DNA of 64,000 nucleotides from UMGS1766 sp963597355 (GCA_963597355.1 CAVBPR010000006.1:186001-250000); one strand, 5' to 3'. Shown: positions 38,931 through 47,851, numbered from the stretch's first letter. Numbers and translations: made by a program. Notes: a model not told the origin generated them from the sequence alone.

Positions 38931-39450
38931 AGTACATACCTCCCCCGCAAAACTTCAACCGGTCCTGAACCGTCCGTTGATTTTGTGCGGTCAATTTTAT
39001 TGCATGATAGTGTTGATTCCCTTCAACCCATTTCCCGCTGGATGGGCTATCGGATTTTGATCCAATTTTAGCGTCTGCGTCTTAAAACTTCTGGCTTAAA
39101 ACGCAAAACTACATCCAATTTTACCCTCCAAAGCGTAAAACTGCAACTTGTTTTTCCAAATATAAAGAAATGAATCCTAAAGCTAAGTCTTATCTCCTGA
39201 CGTTAAATCCCCGGTTAAGACTCCTCCAATTCAACGCATCCGTCCCCGTCAAAACAACATATTGTGTATTTGATTTCTTCGATCTACAAATTTTGTATTG
39301 CACCATACATATAGCTGATTTTCTCCGTTCCATATCCTCTCTGGCTTTTGACATGCGAAAAGTCTTTTCCTTCAATGGTTTGCTTGCCCTCCCCTCCCCT
39401 ACAGAGCCATCCTGCGGCCAGAATTTTGGTTATTTTTTTGCCCGGCTCCC
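38931..39450. other. Intergenic region with degenerate repeats
   Basis: About 520 bases between the hybrid kinase start and the nrdD promoter, holding no supportable gene. Between 39060 and 39150 are near-repeats: ATCCAATTTTA twice, CTTAAAAC twice, and GCAAAACT or GTAAAACT. The kinase promoter must lie in the first 100 bases but no strong match was found. Confidence 0.4.
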
Positions 39451-39452
39451 TA

Positions 39453-39481
39453 TGGACAAGCCCCATCGTAAATGCTATGAT
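39453..39481 (+). promoter_or_regulatory. nrdD: Promoter of nrdD
   Basis: TGGACA (39453-39458), 17-base spacer, TATGAT (39476-39481). The expected start point falls just before the first NrdR box. Confidence 0.65.
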
Positions 39482-39494
39482 AGCAAAGCACCGC

Positions 39495-39541
39495 ACACAA
39501 CATATAGTGCGGTTTACAGAATATCACACTAATTATTGTAA
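39495..39541. promoter_or_regulatory. Pair of NrdR boxes
   Basis: ACACAACATATAGTGC (39495-39510) and ACACTAATTATTGTAA (39526-39541) match the NrdR consensus (ACAC-W-ATATNTWGTGT-like); the first very well, the second less. Their starts are 31 bp apart, three helical turns, as is usual for NrdR pairs. They lie just downstream of the -10, so repression when dATP is high is expected. Confidence 0.85.
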
Positions 39542-39619
39542 CTATATTATGTATATCACCCAACATCGTGAAGAAGACAGAAGAGCAGAACGTATTTGAG
39601 GAAAGAGGAATCAGCGTTT

Positions 39620-41770
39620 ATGAAAGTGATCAAGCGCGACGGAACCACCGTCGATTTCAATCCGGAAAAGATATTTCGCGCCATCCAGAAAGCAAATCTT
39701 GCGGTTGACCCGGAGGATCGCATCTCTGACGAGCAGATCAACGGCATTGTCGCCTTTGTACGGGACAAAAATCGCCCCCGCCTGCTGGTAGAAGACATTC
39801 AGGACATGGTGGAGCATCAGCTGATGGAGCTGGATAAATTCACCCTGGCAAAGGCCTATATCATCTATCGCTACACCCGCGCGCTGGTTCGCAAGCAGAA
39901 CACAACCGACGAGTCCATTCTTTCGCTCCTGCACAACACAAACAAGGAACTTGCGGAAGAAAACTCCAACAAGAACACCGTCATCGCCTCCACCCAGCGG
40001 GACTACATCGCCGGTGAGGTCAGCCGGGATCTGACCCGCCGTCTGCTGCTGCCGGAAAAAATCAGCAAAGCCCATGACGAGGGCATTCTCCACTTCCATG
40101 ATGCCGACTACTTCGTGCAGCCCATTTTTAACTGCTGCCTGATCAACATCGGAGATATGCTGGACAACGGCACCATGATCAACGGCAAAATGATTGAAAG
40201 TCCCAAGGGATTTCAGGTCGCCTGCAACGTCATGACCCAGATCATTGCCAACGTTGCCTCCAACCAGTATGGCGGTCAGAGCGTAGACATCAGCCACCTG
40301 GGAAAATTCCTGCGCCGCTCCAAAGAGAAGTTTCGCCGCAAAATCAGCGAAACCTGCGGTAGCGATACGCCGGTCAATGTGATCAACCGACTGGTGGAAG
40401 AGCGGGTTGAGGACGAGCTGCGTAGCGGTGTACAGACGATTCAGTATCAGATCAACACATTGATGACCACCAACGGACAGTCTCCCTTCGTCACCTTGTT
40501 CCTCTATCTGCGGGATGACGATCCCTATCTGGAGGAAAATGCAAAGATTGTGGCAGAAATTCTCCGTCAGCGGCTGGAAGGCATCAAGAATGCGGCAGGT
40601 GTTTATGTCACTCCCGCCTTCCCGAAGCTGGTGTATGTACTGGACGAAAACAACTGCTTAAATGGCGGAAAATACGATTACATCACAGAGCTTGCCGTAA
40701 AGTGCTCGGCAAAGCGGATGTATCCCGACTATATCTCTGCAAAGATTATGAAGGAAGCGCACCAGGGCAATGTGTTCTCCCCCATGGGCTGCCGCAGCTT
40801 CCTGACCGACTGGATCGACCCGGAAACCGGAGAATATAAGTACGAGGGCCGCTTCAATCAGGGCGTCTGCTCCATCAATCTGCCGCAGATCGGTTTGATT
40901 GTCAGTGATGGCGGCCACAAGGTTCCGGAAAGCGAAGATGAATTCTGGGCTCTTCTGGATGAACGGCTGGAGATCTGCTTCGAAGCCCTCATGTGCCGGC
41001 ACAATGCCTTGATGGGTGTGAAGAGCGATGTCTCTCCCGTGCATTGGCAGCATGGCGCTATCGCCCGCTTAAAGTCCGGTGAAACCATTGATCGCTACCT
41101 GATGGATGGTTACTCCACGATTTCTCTGGGTTACATCGGCATTTACGAGGTAACGAAGCTGGTGAAGGGCTGCAGCCAGACCGATCCGGTGGGGCAGGAC
41201 TTCGCCATCCGCCTGATGACTCATCTGCGGGACAAGTGCTATGAGTGGAGAGACAAGACCAACATCGGCTTCTCGCTCTACGGCACCCCTGCGGAAAGCC
41301 TTTGCTATCGCTTTGCACGCATTGACAAGGAAAAATTCGGCGATGTGAAGGACATCACCGACAAGGGTTACTACACCAACTCTTATCATGTGGACGTGCG
41401 GGAAAAGATCGATGCCTTTACCAAATTCGCCATCGAAAGCCAGTTCCAGCGTCTGTCTCCCGGCGGCGCCATCAGCTATGTGGAAATTCCCAACATGCGG
41501 CATAATCTGACCGCTTTGAAGGATGTTGTGCGGTTTATCTATGACAACATCCAGTATGCGGAATTCAACACCAAAAGCGACTACTGCCAGGTGTGCGGCT
41601 ACGACGGAGAAATCATCATCAACGACGATCTGGAATGGGAATGCCCCTGCTGTGGCAACAAAGATCAGACCAAGATGAATGTCACTCGCCGTACCTGCGG
41701 TTATCTCGGAGAAAACTTCTGGAACGTGGGCAAAACCATGGAAATCAAGGCCCGCGTACTGCACCTTTAA
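39620..41770 (+). CDS. nrdD: Anaerobic (class III) ribonucleoside-triphosphate reductase
   Basis: A 716-residue glycyl-radical enzyme that makes dNTPs without oxygen. The N-terminal ATP-cone (VIKRDGTTVDFNPEKIFRAI) binds allosteric nucleotides. The substrate core includes QYGGQSVDISHLG and the PMGCRSFLT loop with a catalytic cysteine. The C-terminus has a zinc site (CQVCG and CPCCG) and the radical loop RTCGYLG with the radical glycine at 694. AGAGGA precedes the ATG at 39620. It needs the activase NrdG, normally next door, but no nrdG lies here. Control is by the NrdR box pair upstream. Confidence 0.96.
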   Translation: MKVIKRDGTTVDFNPEKIFRAIQKANLAVDPEDRISDEQINGIVAFVRDKNRPRLLVEDIQDMVEHQLMELDKFTLAKAYIIYRYTRALVRKQNTTDESILSLLHNTNKELAEENSNKNTVIASTQRDYIAGEVSRDLTRRLLLPEKISKAHDEGILHFHDADYFVQPIFNCCLINIGDMLDNGTMINGKMIESPKGFQVACNVMTQIIANVASNQYGGQSVDISHLGKFLRRSKEKFRRKISETCGSDTPVNVINRLVEERVEDELRSGVQTIQYQINTLMTTNGQSPFVTLFLYLRDDDPYLEENAKIVAEILRQRLEGIKNAAGVYVTPAFPKLVYVLDENNCLNGGKYDYITELAVKCSAKRMYPDYISAKIMKEAHQGNVFSPMGCRSFLTDWIDPETGEYKYEGRFNQGVCSINLPQIGLIVSDGGHKVPESEDEFWALLDERLEICFEALMCRHNALMGVKSDVSPVHWQHGAIARLKSGETIDRYLMDGYSTISLGYIGIYEVTKLVKGCSQTDPVGQDFAIRLMTHLRDKCYEWRDKTNIGFSLYGTPAESLCYRFARIDKEKFGDVKDITDKGYYTNSYHVDVREKIDAFTKFAIESQFQRLSPGGAISYVEIPNMRHNLTALKDVVRFIYDNIQYAEFNTKSDYCQVCGYDGEIIINDDLEWECPCCGNKDQTKMNVTRRTCGYLGENFWNVGKTMEIKARVLHL

Positions 41771-41790
41771 GTTCAACTTTGCCTTATCTT

Positions 41791-41835
41791 CTGGCCTGAC
41801 GGCTTCGTCAGGCCAGTTGGTCTGTTTTTTATTTT
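41791..41835 (+). terminator. Terminator of nrdD
   Basis: CTGGCCTGACG (41791-41801) and CGTCAGGCCAG (41806-41816), 4-base loop, followed by two T-runs in TTGGTCTGTTTTTTATTTTTT (41817 on). Confidence 0.8.
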
Positions 41836-41866
41836 TTCAAAAATCGTAATTTGAGGTACAAAACAC

Positions 41867-43168
41867 ATGCATTCGCAATTAAAGCATGATCTCCGGGCGA
41901 TCCACTCCAATGCCATTGCCTTTGTAAAATGGCTGGCGTTCTCCTGCCTGATTGGCGTTGTTACCGGCGTTGTCGGCACCGCCTTTCACTATGCCCTTGA
42001 CTGGGCCACGGAAACCCGCACCGCCCATAACTGGCTCATTTTTCTGCTCCCCATCGCCGGTCTGGCCATCGTTGCCAGCTATCGCGGCACCCGTATGGAG
42101 GATGACCGGGGCACAGAATTCGTCATTGGAGCCGTCCGCGAAGGTCGGGTCCTGCGTTTTCGCACTGCCCCGCTGATCTTTTTCGGAACGGTCGTAACCC
42201 ATCTCACTGGCGGTTCTGCCGGTCGGGAAGGCGCTGCACTCCAGTTGGGCGGCTGCATCTCCGGCTCACTGGGAAAACTGCTCCGTCTGGACGACAAAGA
42301 CGAACGCATCATCACCATGTGTGGCATGGCCGGCGGTTTTTCTGCCCTGTTCGGCACACCCCTGGCCGCCGCCGTGTTTGCCATGGAAGTAGAGAGCATC
42401 GGCGTAATGTATTATGCCGCCCTGGTGCCCTGCGTGCTCTCCGCCTTGATTGCAAACCTGGTTTCCGGTGCCTTTGGTGTTGCCTCCACTGCGTTTACGT
42501 TAACGCTCGTCCCCTCGTTTTCTCCCCTGGTTCTGGTGCAAATCATCGCCCTTGGAATTGTTTTTGCCGTGCTTGCCAATCTATTCTGCCGGGCAATGAG
42601 CGGTAGCAGCTATCTCTACAAAAAGATCAAAAATCCCTATCTGCGCATTTTTGTCGGCGGTATTGTTGTCATATTGCTCACCCTGCTGGTAGGTACCAAC
42701 GATTATAACGGGGCTGGAATGAACATTATCATCAACGCCATTGCCGGCAAGGTTGTCCCATGGGCTTTCCTGTTAAAAATACTGTTTACCGCACTGACCT
42801 TGGGAGCCGGATTCAAGGGCGGCGAAATTGTTCCCTGCTTCTTTGTCGGCGCAACCTCCGGCTGCGCTATGGCTCCGCTCATCGGCATGGATGCCGGCTT
42901 TGGCGCTGCGCTGGGGTTAGTGGCGGTGTTTTGCGGCGTGACCAACTCGCCGATGACCAGCATACTCCTTGGCTACGAACTTTTTGGCGGCCATGGCGTG
43001 GCATTGATGGCCCTTTGCGCCTCCGTGAGCTATTTGCTGTCCGGCTACTCCGGCCTTTACCACGAACAAAAAATTATGTATTCCAAAACATCTCCTGTTT
43101 TCCTCGGCCGTAAAAGCGGAGAACTGAGCCAACCGCAGGCAAATGAAGAAGAACCCAAAGAAGAATAA
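41867..43168 (+). CDS. CLC-family anion transporter, probably fluoride/proton (CLC-F) type
   Basis: A 433-residue membrane protein with the CLC double-repeat topology of many short helices. The classical chloride motif GSGIP is absent; the place reads DDRGTEFVIGA. The gating glutamate is Glu121 in GGSAGREGAALQLGG, and the second-half motif is GFKGGEIVPCFFVGA. These forms match the CLC-F group that exports fluoride in exchange for protons rather than chloride channels. GAGGT precedes the ATG. No fluoride riboswitch is visible in the short leader. It follows the nrdD terminator, so it needs its own promoter, not identified. Confidence 0.85.
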   Translation: MHSQLKHDLRAIHSNAIAFVKWLAFSCLIGVVTGVVGTAFHYALDWATETRTAHNWLIFLLPIAGLAIVASYRGTRMEDDRGTEFVIGAVREGRVLRFRTAPLIFFGTVVTHLTGGSAGREGAALQLGGCISGSLGKLLRLDDKDERIITMCGMAGGFSALFGTPLAAAVFAMEVESIGVMYYAALVPCVLSALIANLVSGAFGVASTAFTLTLVPSFSPLVLVQIIALGIVFAVLANLFCRAMSGSSYLYKKIKNPYLRIFVGGIVVILLTLLVGTNDYNGAGMNIIINAIAGKVVPWAFLLKILFTALTLGAGFKGGEIVPCFFVGATSGCAMAPLIGMDAGFGAALGLVAVFCGVTNSPMTSILLGYELFGGHGVALMALCASVSYLLSGYSGLYHEQKIMYSKTSPVFLGRKSGELSQPQANEEEPKEE

Positions 43169-43189
43169 TCGTCACCTGACTTGAAAAGA

Positions 43190-43236
43190 CGTGTATCTGC
43201 AACGCGAAATACATTGCAGATACACGCCTTTTTTCT
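43190..43236. terminator. Two-way terminator, CLC / hydrolase
   Basis: CGTGTATCTGCAA (43190-43202) pairs with TTGCAGATACACG (43214-43226), followed by CCTTTTTTCTTTTT. Confidence 0.85.
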
Positions 43237-43238
43237 TT

Positions 43239-44012
43239 TTAGCCCTTGCAAAAGGGAAGTTCCGGCAGTCTATCGTTTTCTATGATGGATTCCAGCATCG
43301 CTGCAAATCCCTTTGGATTCTGAATCTGATATTGCATGTGGTTGTAATTCTTGAAAATGGGATAGTTTCCCTTGGGATACGCCTGCATCACTGCGGCTCG
43401 ATATTTAAAGTGATCCTCAGCACTGCCAAATTCAAAATACGTCCTTTTTTGCAGTTGCTCCGGCAACGGTGCAAAGGGCACGTTTTCCAGGCTGTCGGAC
43501 AACTGGCGACGAAGGTTCGAATAGGTCAGCGCCTTTCCCGCGGCAATAAAAAAGGGCTTAATGGAGTTGTTATCGCACCATAGAATCTTTTTCAGCGTAC
43601 CGCCTTTGGACCAGTACAGACTCTTAATTGCAAAATACAGAAACGGTGTCATGATACGGCGAGTCATTTTTCCGATTTGTGCAAACTGGCCTCCGTCAAT
43701 GAAAACATGTTCCACCGGCCGCTCAGTCTGAGACAGAAACGCCATTGCAAGATCAGCACCAATCGAGGATGCCACAACCAGCATCAGCCGCTGTACTCCT
43801 TTTTCTTTTAAAAATTTCTCTATCTGCTGAAGCTCATTTTTCTTGCTGATGTACTTCTCGCCCGGGCAATAAACGGTAGACGTTGGCAGAATGCAGAAAT
43901 ACTTATCCTGCAAATACACTGCCACCAGTTCACTGCTCGCTCCCGTTACGCCCATGGCATGAAAAAACAGCACCGCCGGATTTTTCGGATCTCCCAGAGT
44001 TTGAAATTGCAT
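43239..44012 (-). CDS. Alpha/beta-hydrolase fold protein
   Basis: A 257-residue cytosolic protein. VLFFHAMGVTG is the oxyanion loop; VVASSIGADLAMAF is the nucleophile elbow with Ser at the S-x-G position (ASSIG, a variant of GxSxG). An acid in FGSAEDHF and His in NYNHMQY could complete the triad. Substrate unknown. The first GxSxG glycine is Ala, so activity is likely but unproven. AGAGG lies eight bases before the ATG at 44012; a GTG three codons earlier overlaps the ribosome site. A T-rich, AT-rich 140-base gap separates it from the phosphoesterase gene. Confidence 0.75.
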   Translation of the reverse strand: MQFQTLGDPKNPAVLFFHAMGVTGASSELVAVYLQDKYFCILPTSTVYCPGEKYISKKNELQQIEKFLKEKGVQRLMLVVASSIGADLAMAFLSQTERPVEHVFIDGGQFAQIGKMTRRIMTPFLYFAIKSLYWSKGGTLKKILWCDNNSIKPFFIAAGKALTYSNLRRQLSDSLENVPFAPLPEQLQKRTYFEFGSAEDHFKYRAAVMQAYPKGNYPIFKNYNHMQYQIQNPKGFAAMLESIIENDRLPELPFCKG

Positions 44013-44161
44013 TTTCTCCACCTCTCATTTACAAATCTTACAACCAATTCATCGAGTTAGTTTTATTTAACTACCATATCTGAGAAAAGCTGCTTCCGCA
44101 GCCTTCCCCTTGCATTATACTAGCGCAAACACACAGAAATGTCCATGCTTCATTTTATGTA

Positions 44162-44713
44162 TTATGTTAACTTAACTTCATGATAGATCGCCCCATCTTT
44201 CAGTCGATGCCAAAAGAAGCAGTCCCCTTCCCATGTCATATAACTGTGAGGGCTGTTTTCTTTTGGAATCGAGACAGAACCCGGATTGAGGCAAAGGTTT
44301 TCGTCGTTAAAACAGGTCCACTCCGGTATATGTGTGTGCCCGTGGAGCAGAATATCGCCCCGCTGCATCGGCGGCGGTGTCTGTCGATTGAAGTGATGCC
44401 CGTGGGTAGCATACATCAGCCGTTTCCCCATTGGTATGGCGGCATAGTCCGCCATAATCGGAAATTCCAGCACCATTTGATCCACCTCTGTATCGCAGTT
44501 CCCCCGCACGCAGAGTAGGGATTGCTTTTGCTCATTCAGCATGGCAATCACCTTTTTCGGTGCATATTCCCTTGGCAAATCGTTTCTCGGGCCATGATAG
44601 AGCAGATCTCCCAGCAATAAAAGCCTCTGGGCTTTCTCGCGCTGAAAGGCCTCCAGCATCGCCCCGCAATAGTAAGCTGATCCATGAAGATCCGATGCAA
44701 TCATCCACTTCAT
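44162..44713 (-). CDS. yfcE: YfcE-like metallophosphoesterase
   Basis: A 183-residue calcineurin-like phosphodiesterase. Metal-site motifs are ASDLHGS, LLGDLLYHGPRN, RGNCD, ATHGHHF and LHGHTHIP, all five blocks of the family, with C-terminal NPGSVSIP. YfcE enzymes hydrolyse phosphodiesters with Mn; the natural substrate is uncertain. AGGAGG precedes the ATG. It is 107 bases downstream of the suf genes but behind a hairpin, so it may be transcribed at a lower level from the same promoter. Confidence 0.9.
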   Translation of the reverse strand: MKWMIASDLHGSAYYCGAMLEAFQREKAQRLLLLGDLLYHGPRNDLPREYAPKKVIAMLNEQKQSLLCVRGNCDTEVDQMVLEFPIMADYAAIPMGKRLMYATHGHHFNRQTPPPMQRGDILLHGHTHIPEWTCFNDENLCLNPGSVSIPKENSPHSYMTWEGDCFFWHRLKDGAIYHEVKLT

Positions 44714-44753
44714 ATCCGTTCCTCCTGCTAAGTTTTCCCCAGTATAGCAAAAT

Positions 44754-44782
44754 TCCGCACAACGGACAATCCGTTGTGCGGA
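44754..44782 (-). terminator. Terminator of the suf genes
   Basis: TCCGCACAACGGA (44754-44766), 3-base loop, TCCGTTGTGCGGA (44770-44782). In the minus direction ATTTTG follows. Perfect 13-bp stem. Confidence 0.65.
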
Positions 44783-44819
44783 TAAAACAGCATCACTGCA
44801 GCGCCCCTTAAGGCAGTTT

Positions 44820-45752
44820 TCAGCGCAGGAAACCTTCCAGTATCTTCTCCTCCGCCTCTTCCGCTGTAAAGCCCAGCGTTTCCAACTTCAGAATCTGCTC
44901 TCCTGCAATCTTTCCGATTGCCGCTTCGTGAATCAGGCTGGCATCTACATGATTTGCGGCAATGGCCGGAATGCTTTTCACTCGTCCATGCCCCATAATA
45001 ATTGAATCGCACTGAACATGACCAAAGCAGGCCGTATTTCCCTCCACTCTGGGATAAAACACCTGTGCTGAATTTTCTTTTGCCACGCTGCGGGAAATCA
45101 CTCTGGCCTTCGAGTCTTCTCCGTTCAGAAAAATATCGATCTTGGAATCTGCCGTCTGGTCTCCATGGGTCATCATCTTTTCTGTAATCAGGACCTCGCT
45201 ATGGGCACCCTCCGCGTTGATCTTGGTGTAGCGCTCCGTGGAGTCTACGCCGCCAATCTGGCTCATATCCATGACAATTACAGCGCCTTCCGCCAGGGTC
45301 ACCACGGTCTCGGGATTCAAGATTCGACCGCCGGTTCCGTTGCCGGAACCATAGTGAACCTCCACATAGGAAACATGGGAATTTTTCCCCACATAAAACG
45401 TGTGCACGCCGTTATGCTTTGAATCCTCACAGCCGCAGTTGTGAATACCGCAGCCGGCAATAATCGTAACGTCGCAATTCTCTCCGATGAAGAATTCGTT
45501 ATACACCTTGTCATCTACGCCGCTCTTTGTGACTACCACCGGGATGAACATGGTTTCATCCTTTGTGTTGTCGTCGATATGGATGTCAATTCCCGGCTTA
45601 TCGGTCTTTGCGGTAATCTTAATGTGCTCCGAAGACTTTCGCTCCACGCCTTTGCCATCCAGACGGAAATTATAGGCTCCGTCCGGTGTGCTCTTAAGTC
45701 CGGAAATTTTCGCCAGCATCTTCTGTACGTCTTCGCTGTATGCTTCGATCAT
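44820..45752 (-). CDS. SufB/SufD-family scaffold of a minimal SUF system
   Basis: A 310-residue beta-helix protein of the SufBD family. Typical parts are the GCGIHNCGCEDSKHNG segment, with several cysteines and histidines, and the C-terminal AANHVDASLIHEAAIGKI plus the RGF-like end EEKILEGFLR. Together with SufC it forms the simplest known Fe-S assembly machine, often called SmsBC, found in strict anaerobes. One protein replaces the SufB-SufD pair. AGGAGG precedes the ATG at 45752, 13 bases after sufC. No sufS or sufU is adjacent. Confidence 0.9.
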   Translation of the reverse strand: MIEAYSEDVQKMLAKISGLKSTPDGAYNFRLDGKGVERKSSEHIKITAKTDKPGIDIHIDDNTKDETMFIPVVVTKSGVDDKVYNEFFIGENCDVTIIAGCGIHNCGCEDSKHNGVHTFYVGKNSHVSYVEVHYGSGNGTGGRILNPETVVTLAEGAVIVMDMSQIGGVDSTERYTKINAEGAHSEVLITEKMMTHGDQTADSKIDIFLNGEDSKARVISRSVAKENSAQVFYPRVEGNTACFGHVQCDSIIMGHGRVKSIPAIAANHVDASLIHEAAIGKIAGEQILKLETLGFTAEEAEEKILEGFLR

Positions 45753-45765
45753 CTTGTCTTCCTCC

Positions 45766-46482
45766 TCACATACAGGTGCAGCTGTTGCTGCTGTCATCCT
45801 GAATCTGCTCCAGCATTTCCGCGGCACTTCCCTGTCCGGCAACTCTGCCGTTTGCAATCATCACGACTTCATCCGCCAGCCGAATGATCCGCTCCTGATG
45901 CGAGATAATGATCATTGCCGCATCTCCGTTGCGGTGAATCGCCTGGAAGGTATCCGTCAGGCGGCCAAAGCTCCACAAATCAATGCCCGCCTCCGGCTCG
46001 TCGAAAATCATCAGTTTTCCTTTTCTGGCCAGTATGGTTGCAATCTCAATGCGCTTCAACTCACCGCCGGACAGACTGGCATCCACATCCCGCTCCACAT
46101 AATCATGACTGCAAAGACCTACCTGCGCCAGATAGTGGCAGGACTCCTCCAGCGTCAGGCTTTTCCCCGCTGCGCACTCCAGCAGATCCCGCACTTTCAT
46201 GCCTTTGAAGCGGGGCGGCTGCTGAAAGCCATAACTGATGCCCAGCTTTGCCCGCTCGGTCACGCCCAAATTCTCTACGGCAGTCCCGTCAAACAGGATT
46301 GTGCCGGAGGTTGCTTTTTCGATCCCCATGATCACCCGGGCTAAAGTCGATTTTCCGCTGCCATTGGGGCCGGTGATTACAATCAGCTTCCCGTCCGGTA
46401 CGGTCAGGTTGATCTGGTTTAAAATATCAATTCTCTTTCCATCCGCCGGGACGGAAAAACATAGATTTTTCAATTCGAGCAT
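45766..46482 (-). CDS. sufC: SufC Fe-S assembly ATPase
   Basis: A 238-residue ABC ATPase. Walker A is GPNGSGKS, the signature is SLSGGELKRIEI, and Walker B is LMIFDEPEAGID, a form typical of SufC. The switch histidine is in IIISHQERII. It powers the SufB/D scaffold gene 13 bases downstream. The C-terminus ends in a short Cys/Ser-rich tail (SNSCTCM), an addition not seen in most SufC proteins. The ATG has an AGGAAG site. A terminator from argF lies just upstream, so the suf pair has its own promoter. Confidence 0.93.
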   Translation of the reverse strand: MLELKNLCFSVPADGKRIDILNQINLTVPDGKLIVITGPNGSGKSTLARVIMGIEKATSGTILFDGTAVENLGVTERAKLGISYGFQQPPRFKGMKVRDLLECAAGKSLTLEESCHYLAQVGLCSHDYVERDVDASLSGGELKRIEIATILARKGKLMIFDEPEAGIDLWSFGRLTDTFQAIHRNGDAAMIIISHQERIIRLADEVVMIANGRVAGQGSAAEMLEQIQDDSSNSCTCM

Positions 46483-46533
46483 ACTGCTTCCTGCCTTTTT
46501 CTCCGTTATATCGGCTATCTCCTGTCAAAAAAA

Positions 46534-46568
46534 TAACCTGAGGATTGCCTTACACAATCCTCAGGTTA
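46534..46568 (-). terminator. Terminator of argF
   Basis: TAACCTGAGGATTG (46534-46547), loop, CAATCCTCAGGTTA (46555-46568). In the minus direction TTTTTTT follows. A TTGACA in the same tract may help form the next promoter. Confidence 0.85.
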
Positions 46569-46657
46569 TTATAGCCAATTTCCCCTGTTCACGCAAGGGA
46601 TTTTCCCTAAAATCCGGGGTGTAAAAGGTTTTATCCTTTTCCTTTGCAACTCGATCC

Positions 46658-47641
46658 TTACAAGGTCGCCGCCATAACGGCCTTGATCGTATGCATCCGG
46701 TTTTCTGCCTCGTCAAAAACAATCGATGCCTGGGATTCAAACACCTCATCGGTGACTTCCATCTCTGTGCGCCCAAAGCGCTCTCCCATTTCCTTGCCCA
46801 CAGTGGTCTTGTGGTCATGGAAGGCAGGCAGGCAATGCATAAACACCGCTCCGGGTGCCGCATTCTCCATTACCGCCCGGTTCACCTGATAAGGCCCTAA
46901 TTCGCGAATGCGCTCTTCCCAAACTTCCACCGGCTCACCCATGGAAACCCACACATCGGTGTAGATGACATCTGCGTCTTTTGTCCCTTCCATGGGATCC
47001 TCCGTAAACCGAATGGTGGCGCCGGTTTCTGCGGCAATCGCCTGGCATTGTTCCACCAGTGCCGGATCCGGCTGGTAGTGCTTCGGGGCACAGCCGGTGA
47101 AATGCAGTCCCATCTTGGCACAGCCAATCATCAAAGAGTTGCCCATGTTATATCTGGCATCTCCCATGTAGGTGAAGTGAATTCCCTTGAGACGGCCAAA
47201 TTTTTCCCGAATGGTCAGAAAATCGGCCAGAATTTGCGTCGGGTGAAACTCGTTTGTCAGGCCATTCCACACCGGAACTCCGGCATATTGGGCCAGCTCC
47301 TCTACGATCTCCTGTCCATAGCCCCGGTATTCAATGCCGTCGAACATGCGGCCCAGCACTCTGGCGGTGTCCGCAATGGATTCCTTTTTCCCGATCTGCG
47401 AGCCGGTGGAATCCAGGTAGGTTACCTGCATACCAAGGTCGTGGGCCGCCACTTCAAATGCACAGCGGGTACGGGTGGATGTTTTCTCAAAAATAAGGGC
47501 AATATTTTTCCCCCGCAGCGTATCATGGGCAATCCCGGCTTTTTTCTTTGTTTTTAACTCTGCCGCAAGATCCAGCAAATACGCAATCTCTTCCGGAGTG
47601 TAGTCCAGCAATTTCAAAAAGTTTCTGCCTTTTAAATCCAT
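46658..47641 (-). CDS. argF: Ornithine carbamoyltransferase
   Basis: A 327-residue enzyme making citrulline from ornithine and carbamoyl phosphate. The carbamoyl-phosphate site is STRTR with FEKT before it and HPTQ in the middle. The ornithine site is VSMGEP and HCLPAF. Length is usual. GGGAGAG precedes the ATG at 47641; a start 26 codons upstream in frame lacks conservation. Biosynthetic or catabolic use cannot be told without the neighbouring arg genes, which are absent; a monocistronic arginine-synthesis gene is most likely. Confidence 0.95.
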   Translation of the reverse strand: MDLKGRNFLKLLDYTPEEIAYLLDLAAELKTKKKAGIAHDTLRGKNIALIFEKTSTRTRCAFEVAAHDLGMQVTYLDSTGSQIGKKESIADTARVLGRMFDGIEYRGYGQEIVEELAQYAGVPVWNGLTNEFHPTQILADFLTIREKFGRLKGIHFTYMGDARYNMGNSLMIGCAKMGLHFTGCAPKHYQPDPALVEQCQAIAAETGATIRFTEDPMEGTKDADVIYTDVWVSMGEPVEVWEERIRELGPYQVNRAVMENAAPGAVFMHCLPAFHDHKTTVGKEMGERFGRTEMEVTDEVFESQASIVFDEAENRMHTIKAVMAATL

Positions 47642-47690
47642 TTTTATCTCTCCCAGCACAGTGCAAATTGCTACCGTTTTTATTTTGTTT

Positions 47691-47719
47691 AGCATATCAT
47701 TTTTTTTGCCGGTGTGCAA
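47691..47719 (-). promoter_or_regulatory. argF: Promoter of argF
   Basis: Minus strand TTGCAC (47714-47719), 17-base spacer, TATGCT (47691-47696). No clear ARG box is visible. Confidence 0.65.
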
Positions 47720-47822
47720 CCGCTCTCACCGTTTGAATTGCCCGAAAATCCAAATTGGCAGTGCAAAATAATAACACTGCCTCCGGAGGATTCGTCCTGC
47801 GAAAAATAAATTCCGGTTTTCC

Positions 47823-47851
47823 TTGTGACCGGAGATAAATAATGATATAAT
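47823..47851 (+). promoter_or_regulatory. pyrE: Promoter of pyrE
   Basis: TTGTGA (47823-47828), 17-base spacer, TATAAT (47846-47851), with the ATG at 47890 behind AAAGGAG. Confidence 0.75.

Noticed and set aside
41771..41866. Fluoride riboswitch before the CLC gene
   Set aside because: The leader holds only the nrdD terminator and a short T-rich stretch; the conserved fluoride-aptamer blocks are not seen.
47750..47830. Hairpin GGCAGTG...CACTGCC upstream of pyrE as an attenuator
   Set aside because: It lies before the pyrE promoter, has only seven pairs and no U-run.
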